Assembly: GCA_001829005.1 (NCBI GenBank)
Contig: MIAG01000001.1
Span: 526,308 to 590,307, forward strand
Direction: 5' to 3'
Length of the DNA: 64,000 bases
Source: Sphingobacteriia bacterium RIFOXYC2_FULL_35_18
GTDB taxonomy: Bacteria > Bacteroidota > Bacteroidia > Chitinophagales > Chitinophagaceae
Numbering within the stretch: position 1 is the first letter of the stretch; every line of letters starts with the position of its first letter. The notes beneath the pieces were generated by a model. That model saw nothing but the letters and a program-made list of their open reading frames with translations. It was not told where the DNA came from and did no database searches. The translations under genes and the position numbers were made by a program. Positions 9,006 through 17,719 of the stretch are shown piece after piece.

Positions 9006-9920
9006 ATGCAATTGGACCGTCGTAAATTTTTACAACAGGGTACTTTAGCTGCTTTAGCTACTGTTACGCTTCCTTCTTGGGCTTCTGCTGCCGCTAAAAA
9101 GAAATTCATTACAGGTGTTCAATTGTATTCTGTACGTGAAGATATGCGTAAAGACCCATTGGCTACTTTAAAAGCAGTTGCCGAAATGGGATATAAAAAT
9201 GTAGAGCATGCCAATTATGTGAATAGAAAATTTTATGGCTTCACCGCTACTGAATTTAAAAAAGTTTTAGATGACTTGGGGCTGAAAATGCCATCTGGAC
9301 ATACCGTAATGGGAGCGAATCATTGGGATGCATCAAAAAATGATTTTACCGATGCTTGGAAATATACCGTTGAAGATGCGGCAGTAGTAGGCCAAGAATT
9401 AGTGATAAGCCCATCTTTAGAGTCGGGTTTGCGTAAATCTAAAGAGCAAATGTTGCGTTTTATGGAAGTGTTTAATAAATCGGGTGAGCTGTGTAAAAAA
9501 TCGGGAATGCGATTCGGCTATCATAACCACGATTTTGAGTTTACACAAATGATGGGTACCGAAACCATGTACGAAGTAATGCTTAACAATACAGACCCTT
9601 CTATGGTAACCCAGCAATTTGATATGGGTAATTTGTATGGAACAGGTGCTGATGCATTATCTATTGTAAAAAAATATCCAGGTCGTTTTGTTTCTATGCA
9701 TGTAAAAGATGAAATCAAAAGAACCAACGGCAATGGATATGAAAGCACCATCTTAGGAAAAGGAGTACAACTAGTAAAAGAAATTGTGGAAGAGGGTTTA
9801 AAAAATGGAGGCACTTTACACTTGATTGTTGAGCAAGAAGCATATCAAGGTATTGCTCCGTTGGAATGCATAAAAGAAGATTTAAACGTCATGAAAAAGT
9901 GGGGCTTTAAGGGGCAATAG
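9006..9920 (+). CDS. Tat-exported sugar phosphate isomerase/epimerase-like TIM-barrel protein
   Basis: 304 residues from the ATG at 9006; an upstream TTG at 8952 gives a longer but non-native N-terminus. 'DRRKFLQQG' followed by a hydrophobic stretch and 'ASAAAKKK' is a twin-arginine signal. The body fits the AP endonuclease 2/xylose-isomerase-like barrel: 'GVQLYSVREDM', 'MGYKNVEHANY', 'GYHNHDFEF', 'QQFDMGNLYG', 'FVSMHVKDEI', 'LIVEQEAY'. The His, Asp and Glu residues in these motifs would bind the metal. In Bacteroidota such exported proteins often act in sugar-derivative catabolism; the substrate is unknown. Confidence 0.87.
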   Translation: MQLDRRKFLQQGTLAALATVTLPSWASAAAKKKFITGVQLYSVREDMRKDPLATLKAVAEMGYKNVEHANYVNRKFYGFTATEFKKVLDDLGLKMPSGHTVMGANHWDASKNDFTDAWKYTVEDAAVVGQELVISPSLESGLRKSKEQMLRFMEVFNKSGELCKKSGMRFGYHNHDFEFTQMMGTETMYEVMLNNTDPSMVTQQFDMGNLYGTGADALSIVKKYPGRFVSMHVKDEIKRTNGNGYESTILGKGVQLVKEIVEEGLKNGGTLHLIVEQEAYQGIAPLECIKEDLNVMKKWGFKGQ

Positions 9921-9993
9921 TATTTTTGTATAATCATTACTATATCCCTTTAGATAATTGGTTACTAATCGTTATAACATCAAAAAAAAATTT

Positions 9994-12183
9994 ATGAGAA
10001 TAGGGTTTGTTGCATTTTGTAGTTTGATCATGGCCTCCGCTTTTGCTCAATCGCCTAGTACGGCTGAGGTAAAGCGTTGGGAAGCGCAAGCCAAACAAGT
10101 AAATATTGTAAGAGATACCTATGGTGTTCCGCATATTTATGGCAAAACAGATGCTGATGTTGTTTTTGGATTAATGTATTCACAATGCGAAGAAAACTTT
10201 GAACGTATAGAACGCAATTATTTAGAAATGTTGGGTAGAAGAGCTGAGATGGAAGGAGAAAAATTGGTGTACAATGATTTGCTCATGCGTTTAATAGCCG
10301 ATAGCAATGATGCAAAAAAAGATTATTTACAAAGCCCAATCTGGTTAAAGAAGTTATTAAATGCACATGCAGATGGAATTAATTATTTTTTGTACAAGCA
10401 CCCTGAAGTTAGACCTGTTGTTTTAAAGAAATTTGAACCTTGGTTTCATTTAATGTATACCGACGGAAGTGTTTCTGCAACAAGTACCGGTGGAGCTTCG
10501 GTTGAAGAAATTAAACAGTTTTATGAAAACGGTCCTGAAACCAATTCAACAGCTTATCATCAAATAAAAGACATTGAAGAAAGAGGATCCAATGGATTTG
10601 CGATTGGTCCTAAACGTTCTGCTTCGGGTAATGCGATGCTCTATATTAATCCACACGTGCCTTTTTATTTTAGATCAGAAGCGCAAATGGTGAGCGAAGA
10701 AGGCTTGAATGCTTATGGTGCTGCTACTTGGGGTCAGTTTTTTATTTACCAAGGATTTAATGAACATGTAGGATGGATGCACACTTCGGGCTATACAGAT
10801 GTAGCAGATTTGTATGAAGAAAAAATTTCTAAAACAAACAAAGGCTGGGTATATGAATACGACAAAAAATTCATGCCTGTAAAATCTAAATCTATTACCA
10901 TTTACTATACCGTTAACGGTGAAAAACTAGCGAAGTCATTCACTGCATTTTATACGCATCATGGTCCTATAGTGGCTAAAAGAAATGGAAAATGGTTGGC
11001 ATTAAAAGAGTACAATCGATCTATGAAGGCATTGATACAGAGTTGGAAAACAACCAAGGCCAACAACTTAGAAGAGTACACTTTAGCAATGAAAGGACTT
11101 TCTAATACAACCAATAATACGGTGTATGCCGATGACCAAGGAAATATTGCTTATTGGCATGGAAACTTTGTGCCTAAAAGAAATCCTGGTTTTGATTTTA
11201 GCTTACCAGTAGACGGTTCTATTGCTGCAACAGAATGGCTAGGCGTGCACCCATTAGAAGAAACGGTACATTTAATTAATCCATCTAGCGGGTGGATGCA
11301 AAATTGCAATGCAACTCCATTTACATTAGCAGGAGAGAGTAGCCCGAATAAAAATAATTATCCATATTATATGGCTCCTGATGGCCAGAATGCCAGGGGA
11401 ATAAATGCCATGCGTTTATTAAACAATCGCGATAGCATTACATTAGAAGAATTAATCGAAATTGGATACGATCGTTATTTAACAGCGTTTGATATTTTAT
11501 TGCCTCCTTTGTTTAAGGCTTTTGATGCAACCAGTAATACCGACTCTTTAAAAAATAAAATTAGACCTGCAGTAGAAACCTTGAGGGCTTGGAATAAGAT
11601 TACCGATACTAGTTCGGTTGCAACTACATTAGCAATTGATTGGGCTACTAAAGTAAATGCACTTTGGCCTCGTGCTAAAACCCAAGAAGAAAATACAGAA
11701 TGGATTGGCAGATTCAATGCAATTGCCAGTGGTGTCAGCGGAAGAAAAATGTTAGAAAAGTTAAATGAAGTGGTGAACGAATTAACAGCCAAGTATGGAT
11801 ATTGGCAAGTAAGATGGGGTTCTATCAATCGTTATCAGCGCCTTACCGGTAAATTTGCAGAAGTGTACGACGATAGTAAAGAAAGTTTAGCGGTTCCATT
11901 AAGCTCTTCTAGGTGGGGCTCATTGCCTGCATTTGAAAGTAGATCAATGTATAGTTCTAAAGGTCGTTATGGTTTTTCTGGAAATAGTTTTATTGCAGCA
12001 GTTGAATTTGGTAAGCGTATTAAAGCTAAAACGATTGTGACAGGGGGCCATAGTAATAATCCACTCTCTCCTCATTTTAGAGATCAATCTGTAGGATTTA
12101 TTTATGGCAAGTTTAAAGACGTATTTTTTTATAAAGAAGATGTATTCAAAAACAAAGAAAAGGAATACCGTCCAGGAGAATAA
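9994..12183 (+). CDS. Penicillin-acylase-family Ntn hydrolase (secreted)
   Basis: 729 residues from the ATG at 9994. The signal peptide ends at 'SAFAQ'. 'VNIVRDTYGVPHIYGKTDAD' is the typical alpha-chain start. The likely autocatalytic site is Gly-Ser in 'ERGSNGFAIGP' with nucleophile Ser199, which becomes the N-terminus of the beta chain. The beta chain carries family features such as 'INPHVPF', 'HVGWMHTSGYTDVADLYE', 'NNTVYADDQGNIAYWHGN' and 'GGHSNNPLSPHFRDQ'. Members hydrolyse amide bonds of penicillins, acyl-homoserine lactones or other N-acyl compounds; which one applies here cannot be told. It is convergent with cysS, with one base between the stops. Confidence 0.9.
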   Translation: MRIGFVAFCSLIMASAFAQSPSTAEVKRWEAQAKQVNIVRDTYGVPHIYGKTDADVVFGLMYSQCEENFERIERNYLEMLGRRAEMEGEKLVYNDLLMRLIADSNDAKKDYLQSPIWLKKLLNAHADGINYFLYKHPEVRPVVLKKFEPWFHLMYTDGSVSATSTGGASVEEIKQFYENGPETNSTAYHQIKDIEERGSNGFAIGPKRSASGNAMLYINPHVPFYFRSEAQMVSEEGLNAYGAATWGQFFIYQGFNEHVGWMHTSGYTDVADLYEEKISKTNKGWVYEYDKKFMPVKSKSITIYYTVNGEKLAKSFTAFYTHHGPIVAKRNGKWLALKEYNRSMKALIQSWKTTKANNLEEYTLAMKGLSNTTNNTVYADDQGNIAYWHGNFVPKRNPGFDFSLPVDGSIAATEWLGVHPLEETVHLINPSSGWMQNCNATPFTLAGESSPNKNNYPYYMAPDGQNARGINAMRLLNNRDSITLEELIEIGYDRYLTAFDILLPPLFKAFDATSNTDSLKNKIRPAVETLRAWNKITDTSSVATTLAIDWATKVNALWPRAKTQEENTEWIGRFNAIASGVSGRKMLEKLNEVVNELTAKYGYWQVRWGSINRYQRLTGKFAEVYDDSKESLAVPLSSSRWGSLPAFESRSMYSSKGRYGFSGNSFIAAVEFGKRIKAKTIVTGGHSNNPLSPHFRDQSVGFIYGKFKDVFFYKEDVFKNKEKEYRPGE

Positions 12184-12184
12184 T

Positions 12185-13690
12185 CTACTGGATGGTATAA
12201 CTCATTCCTCCATCTTTTTCATCTTTTAATTGAACGCCTAAAGCACTTAATTCATTTCTGATTTTGTCGGATGTAACAAAGTCTTTTCTATTCTTTGCTT
12301 CTTTGCGAATATTTATCAATAATTGTAAAACTCCTTCAAGTTTATTGTTGTTGTCTGCCTTACTGCTTTGTAATCCAAAAATATCTACAATAAATGCAGA
12401 TAGTTGTTTTTTCATTAATGCAATCGTATTACTGTCTAAAGCATTAGCACTAATATGTTTGTCTTTTAAAGAATTAATTACTGGAACTAATTCGAACATA
12501 TTGGCAATTACTTTGGCAGTATTGATATCGTCGTTCATAAACTCATCAAACTCAGTAACCAACTTGATTACTTTTTGATTAAGTGTTTGATCATTTGCAG
12601 TTTCATTAGCTACATGGTCAAAACTCATAAACCATTCATAAGCGTCCATTAATCTTCTCAAGGCTTTTTCACTTGCTTGTAATGCTTCATTGCTAAAATC
12701 TAGTGTACTTCTATATTGTGATTGTAAAATAAAGAAGCGAACAGTAGAAGGCGCATACGCTTGTTCTAATATTGGATGTGTTCCCGCAAATAATTCACTA
12801 AGCTTAATCACATTATTATAGCTCTTCCCCATTTTCTTACCATTAATGGTAATCATATTGTTGTGGAGCCAATACCTTGCAGGCATTTGATGATTGCACA
12901 CTGTACTTTGAGCAATCTCACATTCATGGTGTGGAAATTGTAAATCCATTCCACCTCCATGAATATCAAATTCTTTACCTAAGTATTTTGTACTCATTGC
13001 AGAACACTCAATATGCCATCCAGGGAAACCTTCACCCCAAGGACTCTGCCAACGCATGATATGTTCTGGAGGTGCATTTTTCCAGAGGGCAAAATCACTT
13101 TTATTCCGCTTTTCTTCTTGGTTGTCTAATTCTCTGGTACTTTCAATTTGATCGTCTAAAATTCTACCACTTAAAATTCCATAGGGTTGTCCTTTGGCGC
13201 TAAAATCGGTATTGTATTTATCTACATCAAAATATACAGAGCCATTCGATTCATAAGCATAACCATCTTCAATGATTTTTTTAATCATTTCAATTTGCTC
13301 TACAATATGTCCTGTTGCAGTCGGTTCAATACTAGGCGGTAAGTTGTTAAATTGATTCATTGCCCAATGGTACATATTGGTATATTTTTGTACCAACTCC
13401 ATTGGTTCTAGTTTTTCCAAAACCGCTTTAGAACTAATTTTATCTTCTGCTTCTCTACCTTCTTCTTCAAAATGGCCTGCATCGGTAATATTTCTTACAT
13501 ATCTTACTTTGTAACCTAAGTACATCAAATACCTATATAGTACATCAAAAGTGATAAAAGGTCGTGCATGACCTAAATGACTTTCTCCACTTACGGTAGG
13601 GCCACAAACATACATTCCCACATAAGGGGGATTGATGGCTTCAAAATTTTCTTTTTTACGGGTAAGCGAGTTGTATACTTTCAGCGACAT
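12185..13690 (-). CDS. cysS: Cysteinyl-tRNA synthetase
   Basis: 501 residues, class I synthetase. The HIGH motif is HLGH at residues 38-41 and the KMSKS loop reads KKMGKS, a plausible variant. Zinc ligands are consistent with Cys29 ('YVCGPTV'), Cys in 'HIECSAM' and His/Cys in '[10 protein letters not shown]'. The C-terminal helical domain (DALR region) carries '[12 protein letters not shown]' and '[18 protein letters not shown]'. It charges tRNA-Cys in the cytoplasm. A TAACTTTG box lies 7 bases upstream of the ATG, so the leader is extremely short. It is followed upstream on the same strand by the rlmD-rhomboid-EEP operon, 17 bases away. Confidence 0.97.
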   Translation of the reverse strand: MSLKVYNSLTRKKENFEAINPPYVGMYVCGPTVSGESHLGHARPFITFDVLYRYLMYLGYKVRYVRNITDAGHFEEEGREAEDKISSKAVLEKLEPMELVQKYTNMYHWAMNQFNNLPPSIEPTATGHIVEQIEMIKKIIEDGYAYESNGSVYFDVDKYNTDFSAKGQPYGILSGRILDDQIESTRELDNQEEKRNKSDFALWKNAPPEHIMRWQSPWGEGFPGWHIECSAMSTKYLGKEFDIHGGGMDLQFPHHECEIAQSTVCNHQMPARYWLHNNMITINGKKMGKSYNNVIKLSELFAGTHPILEQAYAPSTVRFFILQSQYRSTLDFSNEALQASEKALRRLMDAYEWFMSFDHVANETANDQTLNQKVIKLVTEFDEFMNDDINTAKVIANMFELVPVINSLKDKHISANALDSNTIALMKKQLSAFIVDIFGLQSSKADNNNKLEGVLQLLINIRKEAKNRKDFVTSDKIRNELSALGVQLKDEKDGGMSYTIQ

Positions 13691-13697
13691 GATGCCG

Positions 13698-13705
13698 CAA
13701 AGTTA
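13698..13705 (-). promoter_or_regulatory. -7 promoter box TAACTTTG of cysS
   Basis: Exact match to the Bacteroidota -7 consensus TAnnTTTG on the reverse strand, ending 7 bases before the cysS ATG. No clear -33 TTG is visible at the expected distance. If used, the transcript would begin only about 2-3 bases before the start codon. Confidence 0.5.
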
Positions 13706-13707
13706 TT

Positions 13708-14811
13708 TTATTTTTTCAAACGAATATCAGCTACTAGCATGATATGGTCACTTAAAGATTCATCCACCATATCAAACTGCTTTACTTCAAATTGTTTATC
13801 TAATAAGATATAGTCAATTCTAAGGGTTGGCGCTAATGAAATAAAGGTTCTACCTAAGCCGAAACTTCTTTGTAGAAAAGCATCGTTTTTATCTCCTTTA
13901 ATATTAAAATAGGTATAGGAGTTGGGAACGTCATTGAAATCTCCTGTAATCACCGTAGGATAAGGGCTTTTATCAAGAGCATTTCGGACTAAATTGGTTT
14001 GAATCCCCCTTTTTTGATAGGCTGCCTTCATTTTGCGCATTATACTGAGCGAAGCACTTAAAGAAGATTCATCTGAGTCTTTAATTTTTTCAATATCCGC
14101 GTAATCTTTCTTTTTAAACTTAAAAGACTGTAAATGGGTTGTAAATACTCTGATGGTATCATTCCCTTTTAAAAGGTCGGCATATATTAAACTTTCTTCG
14201 GAAGGGAAAACAACTCTCCCAGAATCGATAATGGGATATTTGGAGAATATAATGCATCCGGATTGATAAGTGCCGTCGTTTCTCTTATGATCTTTAGAAA
14301 AAAAGTAAAAACGATGGGTGCTTTTGAATAAACTGATATTATTTTCTGACTCAGCATTATTAAACTCTTGTAGGCATATTACATCGGGATAGGTTTTTAA
14401 TATGCTTGATGCTACTTCGTTTCTTACTAATTTTTTTGCTAATGCATCTTTTGATAAACCATTAAAACTTTGGATATTCCAATTGACAATTCTAAAATGA
14501 TTTTCGGCTTTTCTTTTTGTAAAGATGGAATTTCCAGTCCAAGCAAATACTACTGCTATTTGTTGCCATCCAATTAGTAAAGCAATAATTGGCAGTAAAG
14601 ACCAAATTGGTTTAGATATTAGCCAAAATAAAGTAAATAAGATTAATGCTAAAATTAGGTAGGGCGTGGTTAATGCCAAAAATCCATGTAGCCAAATTTG
14701 GTTAGGATTAATATAGGGGGATAATGCTGCAATCAAAAAGAACAAGGCAATAATTGCATTAGCAATGATGAAAATTTTCTTAGTGGTTTTTCTAATCCAG
14801 CCTTTAGCCAT
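13708..14811 (-). CDS. Membrane-anchored endonuclease/exonuclease/phosphatase (EEP) family protein, copy 2
   Basis: 367 residues from the ATG at 14811, 19 bases after the upstream stop; an alternative start at 14856 would overlap that gene by 26 bases. Three hydrophobic helices fill roughly residues 10-85. A complete EEP catalytic set follows: 'VNWNIQSFN', 'DVICLQEFN' (metal Glu), 'ITGDFNDVPNSYTY' (Asp-x-Asn), 'RIDYILLD' and 'LSDHIMLVADI' (Ser-Asp-His). The fold covers phosphodiesterases for nucleic acids, inositides and sphingolipids; the membrane anchor favours a lipid or surface substrate (inference). It is a tandem paralogue of the gene at 14831 and last in the rlmD operon. Confidence 0.87.
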   Translation of the reverse strand: MAKGWIRKTTKKIFIIANAIIALFFLIAALSPYINPNQIWLHGFLALTTPYLILALILFTLFWLISKPIWSLLPIIALLIGWQQIAVVFAWTGNSIFTKRKAENHFRIVNWNIQSFNGLSKDALAKKLVRNEVASSILKTYPDVICLQEFNNAESENNISLFKSTHRFYFFSKDHKRNDGTYQSGCIIFSKYPIIDSGRVVFPSEESLIYADLLKGNDTIRVFTTHLQSFKFKKKDYADIEKIKDSDESSLSASLSIMRKMKAAYQKRGIQTNLVRNALDKSPYPTVITGDFNDVPNSYTYFNIKGDKNDAFLQRSFGLGRTFISLAPTLRIDYILLDKQFEVKQFDMVDESLSDHIMLVADIRLKK

Positions 14812-14830
14812 AATTAAAATTACAAAAATT

Positions 14831-15952
14831 TTAATTGGCAAGTTGTAGATCTGCAATCACTGGGTAATGATCTGATAAATTGAGTTTTGGAGAATAATAC
14901 TGAATTGTTTTCCAATCTGTAGAAGTGAGTATTAAATCTATTCTTGCTAAAAAACTCCCTTTTTTATAGGTTCCCCTTATGCCGGTACCTTTTTCTAAAT
15001 ATGTATCGAGGGTATTTTGTCTTAATAGTTGATATACATAACTACTAGGCACTGCATTCAAATCGGCACAAAAAATAAATGGCATTTTGGTATCGTCGAA
15101 TGCATCAAGTACTTGCTTGGCTTGATCAGTATGTATTCGATCATAATACTCTAATCTCTCAAACCGATTCGTATTAAATAAAAAATTAGTGTCTTCTTTA
15201 ACGTATTTTAAATTTCCCAATACCCCACTAGATAATTTATTGTGGTGTAAAAACATTGATCTAAAATGAGTATTAAATAGGCGAACAGATTTTCCACCTA
15301 TTTCTACATCTGCATATGCAATACTTTCTGGATGAGATGCTTGTGTGTAAATAATTCGACCACTATTTTTTATGGGAAATTTAGAAAAAATAATGGTCCC
15401 ATATGCCACGTCGTCCATGCTAAAAAACTGATAGGGAAATCCTAAACTATCTCGAATAAATCCTGGGATATCTCGTTCTGCCCAACCTGGAGAAACAATA
15501 TAATCTTGAAAGCAAAGTATATCTGGGTTTACTTCTTTGATGAATTGTAGCATTTCACCTTGATCGTATTTCCAAGATTCAATTTCTGGCTTACTAAATA
15601 AAAACTCATTTACATTCCAAGTTAATACCCTTATTGATTGGGGGTCTTTTGCTAGATTAAATGAATTGCTTAATCCAATTGAGTAAGTATTCAAGAGATT
15701 AAAGCTTCCAGGCAGTAATAACAAAAAAACCAGCCATGATTTTTTTCTAAACAACCATACAACCATACAGCACCATAAAAAGCTTACTAAAAAAAGTATG
15801 GGAAACCCAATTGCTAAAAAAGTGATGCCTGTAAAAATATGAGGATCCATCCAACCGCTAAATGCCCCAATCCAATAAATGAAAATTAAGGGAAACCCCA
15901 ATGCAGCTATGCTGGTCTTAATAAAAGTAAAAATGGGGTGTGGTGATTTCAT
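14831..15952 (-). CDS. Membrane-anchored EEP family protein, copy 1
   Basis: 373 residues with N-terminal membrane helices (about residues 10-95) followed by an EEP domain: 'VLTWNVNEFLF', 'DILCFQDYI', 'CADLNAVPSSYVY', 'RIDLILTS' and 'LSDHYPVIADL'. The metal-binding Glu found in copy 2 (LQEF) is Asp here (FQDY), which may change metal binding; the other catalytic residues are kept. The ATG overlaps the stop of the upstream rhomboid-like gene as TAATG, so translation is probably coupled. Substrate unknown. Confidence 0.87.
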   Translation of the reverse strand: MKSPHPIFTFIKTSIAALGFPLIFIYWIGAFSGWMDPHIFTGITFLAIGFPILFLVSFLWCCMVVWLFRKKSWLVFLLLLPGSFNLLNTYSIGLSNSFNLAKDPQSIRVLTWNVNEFLFSKPEIESWKYDQGEMLQFIKEVNPDILCFQDYIVSPGWAERDIPGFIRDSLGFPYQFFSMDDVAYGTIIFSKFPIKNSGRIIYTQASHPESIAYADVEIGGKSVRLFNTHFRSMFLHHNKLSSGVLGNLKYVKEDTNFLFNTNRFERLEYYDRIHTDQAKQVLDAFDDTKMPFIFCADLNAVPSSYVYQLLRQNTLDTYLEKGTGIRGTYKKGSFLARIDLILTSTDWKTIQYYSPKLNLSDHYPVIADLQLAN

Positions 15953-16875
15953 TACAGTTCTTGGTCGCTGGCTCTTTTTAGAAAAGCCTTCTCCTCGTCT
16001 GTTAAAAACGCATATCCATGCTGGTTTATTTTATCAAGGATATCGTCTAGTTTCTGTTGGGTGATATTGGCAATCTTTTCGTACGGTTTTCTATTGGCTC
16101 TGTAGAAATGTTTTTCTGATTGTTTTTGTTGTTCTTTTTTCTTCTCAGGATTAAATAAGTTGTCTACCCAATCTACCAGTGTATTCATCCAAGCACTCCA
16201 ATCAATCCCTTTTTGTAATTGTTTTACAAAAAAGAAACCAATAGCTCCTCCTGCCAAATGTGCTGCACCTGTTCCAGCATTGCCTCCAGAAAGGGTGGCA
16301 AAATCTATAGCTACAAATATCAACGTGAGTACCCAAAGGGGTATTCCTCCATTAATTAAGGGGAATATCCTGTAATCAGGCGCCAGTGTAGTAGTAGCCA
16401 ATGCAACCGCCATCACTGCGGCACCTCCTCCCATCATAGCTGGGGTGGTTAAAATATTTCTTTCTAAAACAGGGAATAAGTTGTTGGTTAATAAAAACAC
16501 TATTGCACCAACAAATCCTCCGTATAAATAGATGGGCAATAATTTACTATTACCAGCCAAGTCTTGCAGAATATATCCAAAAGCCCATAACCACAATAAA
16601 GTACTAATCAGTTGCCATATACTTAAGTGGGTAAACATTGAAGTGAAAATGGTCCATGGTCTTGAAAAAAACATATCAGGAACAGGAGAAAGCGTAAACC
16701 AGTCTAATATTTGCTTATTGAAAAATTCCAAAGGAATATCCGATAAGAAGTAAACTATCCTTATGAAGTTAATTAATACAAAAACCAAGGAGTTAACCGC
16801 AAATAAGAATACCAATGCGTTATTGTCTTGGCCAAGTAATATATTTCGGGCGCTTTTTTGTGTTAGTGGTGACAT
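15952..16875 (-). CDS. Rhomboid-family membrane protein lacking the catalytic serine
   Basis: 307 residues from the ATG at 16875, one base after the upstream stop. Membrane helices and the overall rhomboid layout are present, including the 'RPWTIFTSMFTHLSIWQL' region (WR/H-loop analogue) and the final 'AAHLAGGAIGF' with His206. The GASGA motif of the upstream paralogue reads GGGAA here, with Gly151 in place of the serine. A soluble C-terminal tail (about 230-307) is basic and helical ('KKEQQKQSEKHFYRANRKPY'). It is probably a pseudoprotease or an assembly/substrate-binding partner (inference). It is co-transcribed with an intact rhomboid. Confidence 0.87.
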   Translation of the reverse strand: MSPLTQKSARNILLGQDNNALVFLFAVNSLVFVLINFIRIVYFLSDIPLEFFNKQILDWFTLSPVPDMFFSRPWTIFTSMFTHLSIWQLISTLLWLWAFGYILQDLAGNSKLLPIYLYGGFVGAIVFLLTNNLFPVLERNILTTPAMMGGGAAVMAVALATTTLAPDYRIFPLINGGIPLWVLTLIFVAIDFATLSGGNAGTGAAHLAGGAIGFFFVKQLQKGIDWSAWMNTLVDWVDNLFNPEKKKEQQKQSEKHFYRANRKPYEKIANITQQKLDDILDKINQHGYAFLTDEEKAFLKRASDQEL

Positions 16876-16876
16876 A

Positions 16877-17719
16877 CTAATAGAACGTTTTTTTGCGGGT
16901 TTTGTTCCAAGTAATAACAATTAGTAATCCAACAATGGCCCCGCCAATATGTGCCCATCTGGCAACATTGTCTCCTGCAGAGTTTTTTAGAGCGAAAAAG
17001 AACTCATAAGAGAAATAGAGGAGTCCAATCCATTTTGCCTTAATTGGGAATAGAAAATAGATATAGATATAGGTATTGGGGAACAAATAAATAAAGGCTG
17101 CCAAAATACCAAAAACGGCTCCACTCGCACCTAAGGTTGCGGTATTAATATTTTTATCGTAAAAGTTGGTCAATGCTTCAAACATTTGAGCACTAGCAAG
17201 GGTGTTGTCTGGGTTTAACCTTAAACTGCTAATAATTTCACTGTGATTTTCGAAACGTATATTATAAGTGTCAATAAACCGAATCATTGCATTGTTCAGA
17301 GATGCACCTCCATCTTCATGCAAGTTAAAAATGACTTTATAATCATTCATGAGTGGCACAAACTCATAACTTAAGAATAATAAATGAATCAAGGCTGCAC
17401 CTAGTCCGCAAATCAAGTAAAAAGTTAAAAATCTTTTAGAACCCCATAAGTTTTCTAAAACCGACCCAAACATCCAAAGCGCAAACATATTACCTAAAAT
17501 ATGCCCAAAGTCTCCGTGCATAAACATATGGGTTATCAATTGCCATGGCTGAAACAAACTACTTTGCCAACCATGCAAGGCAAAAATATTTTCCATATTC
17601 AAGAATCCATTCGGTCCTGAAATGATATTTTGTGCCAGAAAAAAAAGCCCATTGATGATCAACAAGTTTTTTACGATGGTAGGTAATATTTCAAATCTAC
17701 TGGGTCTAAACTCTGTCAT
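16877..17719 (-). CDS. Rhomboid family intramembrane serine protease
   Basis: 280 residues with about six hydrophobic helices. The catalytic dyad is visible: Ser199 in 'LGASGAVFGI' and His257 in 'WAHIGGAIVG'. The first loop has 'WQLITHMFMHGDFGHILGNM', the classic rhomboid HxxxxH/N element. An inserted soluble loop around residues 105-185 ('FNLHEDGGASLNNAM') is longer than in the minimal family. It cleaves membrane-embedded substrates that cannot be named here. Its ATG overlaps the rlmD stop by ATGA, indicating coupled translation. Confidence 0.93.
   Translation of the reverse strand: MTEFRPSRFEILPTIVKNLLIINGLFFLAQNIISGPNGFLNMENIFALHGWQSSLFQPWQLITHMFMHGDFGHILGNMFALWMFGSVLENLWGSKRFLTFYLICGLGAALIHLLFLSYEFVPLMNDYKVIFNLHEDGGASLNNAMIRFIDTYNIRFENHSEIISSLRLNPDNTLASAQMFEALTNFYDKNINTATLGASGAVFGILAAFIYLFPNTYIYIYFLFPIKAKWIGLLYFSYEFFFALKNSAGDNVARWAHIGGAIVGLLIVITWNKTRKKTFY

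Noticed and set aside
11475..11828. 117-residue antisense frame in the acylase gene
   Set aside because: Hydrophobic shadow frame with no start context; the acylase motifs are clear on the other strand.
15952..16875. Annotation of the second rhomboid as an active protease
   Set aside because: The residue at the serine position is glycine (codon at 16423-16425), so activity should not be assumed.
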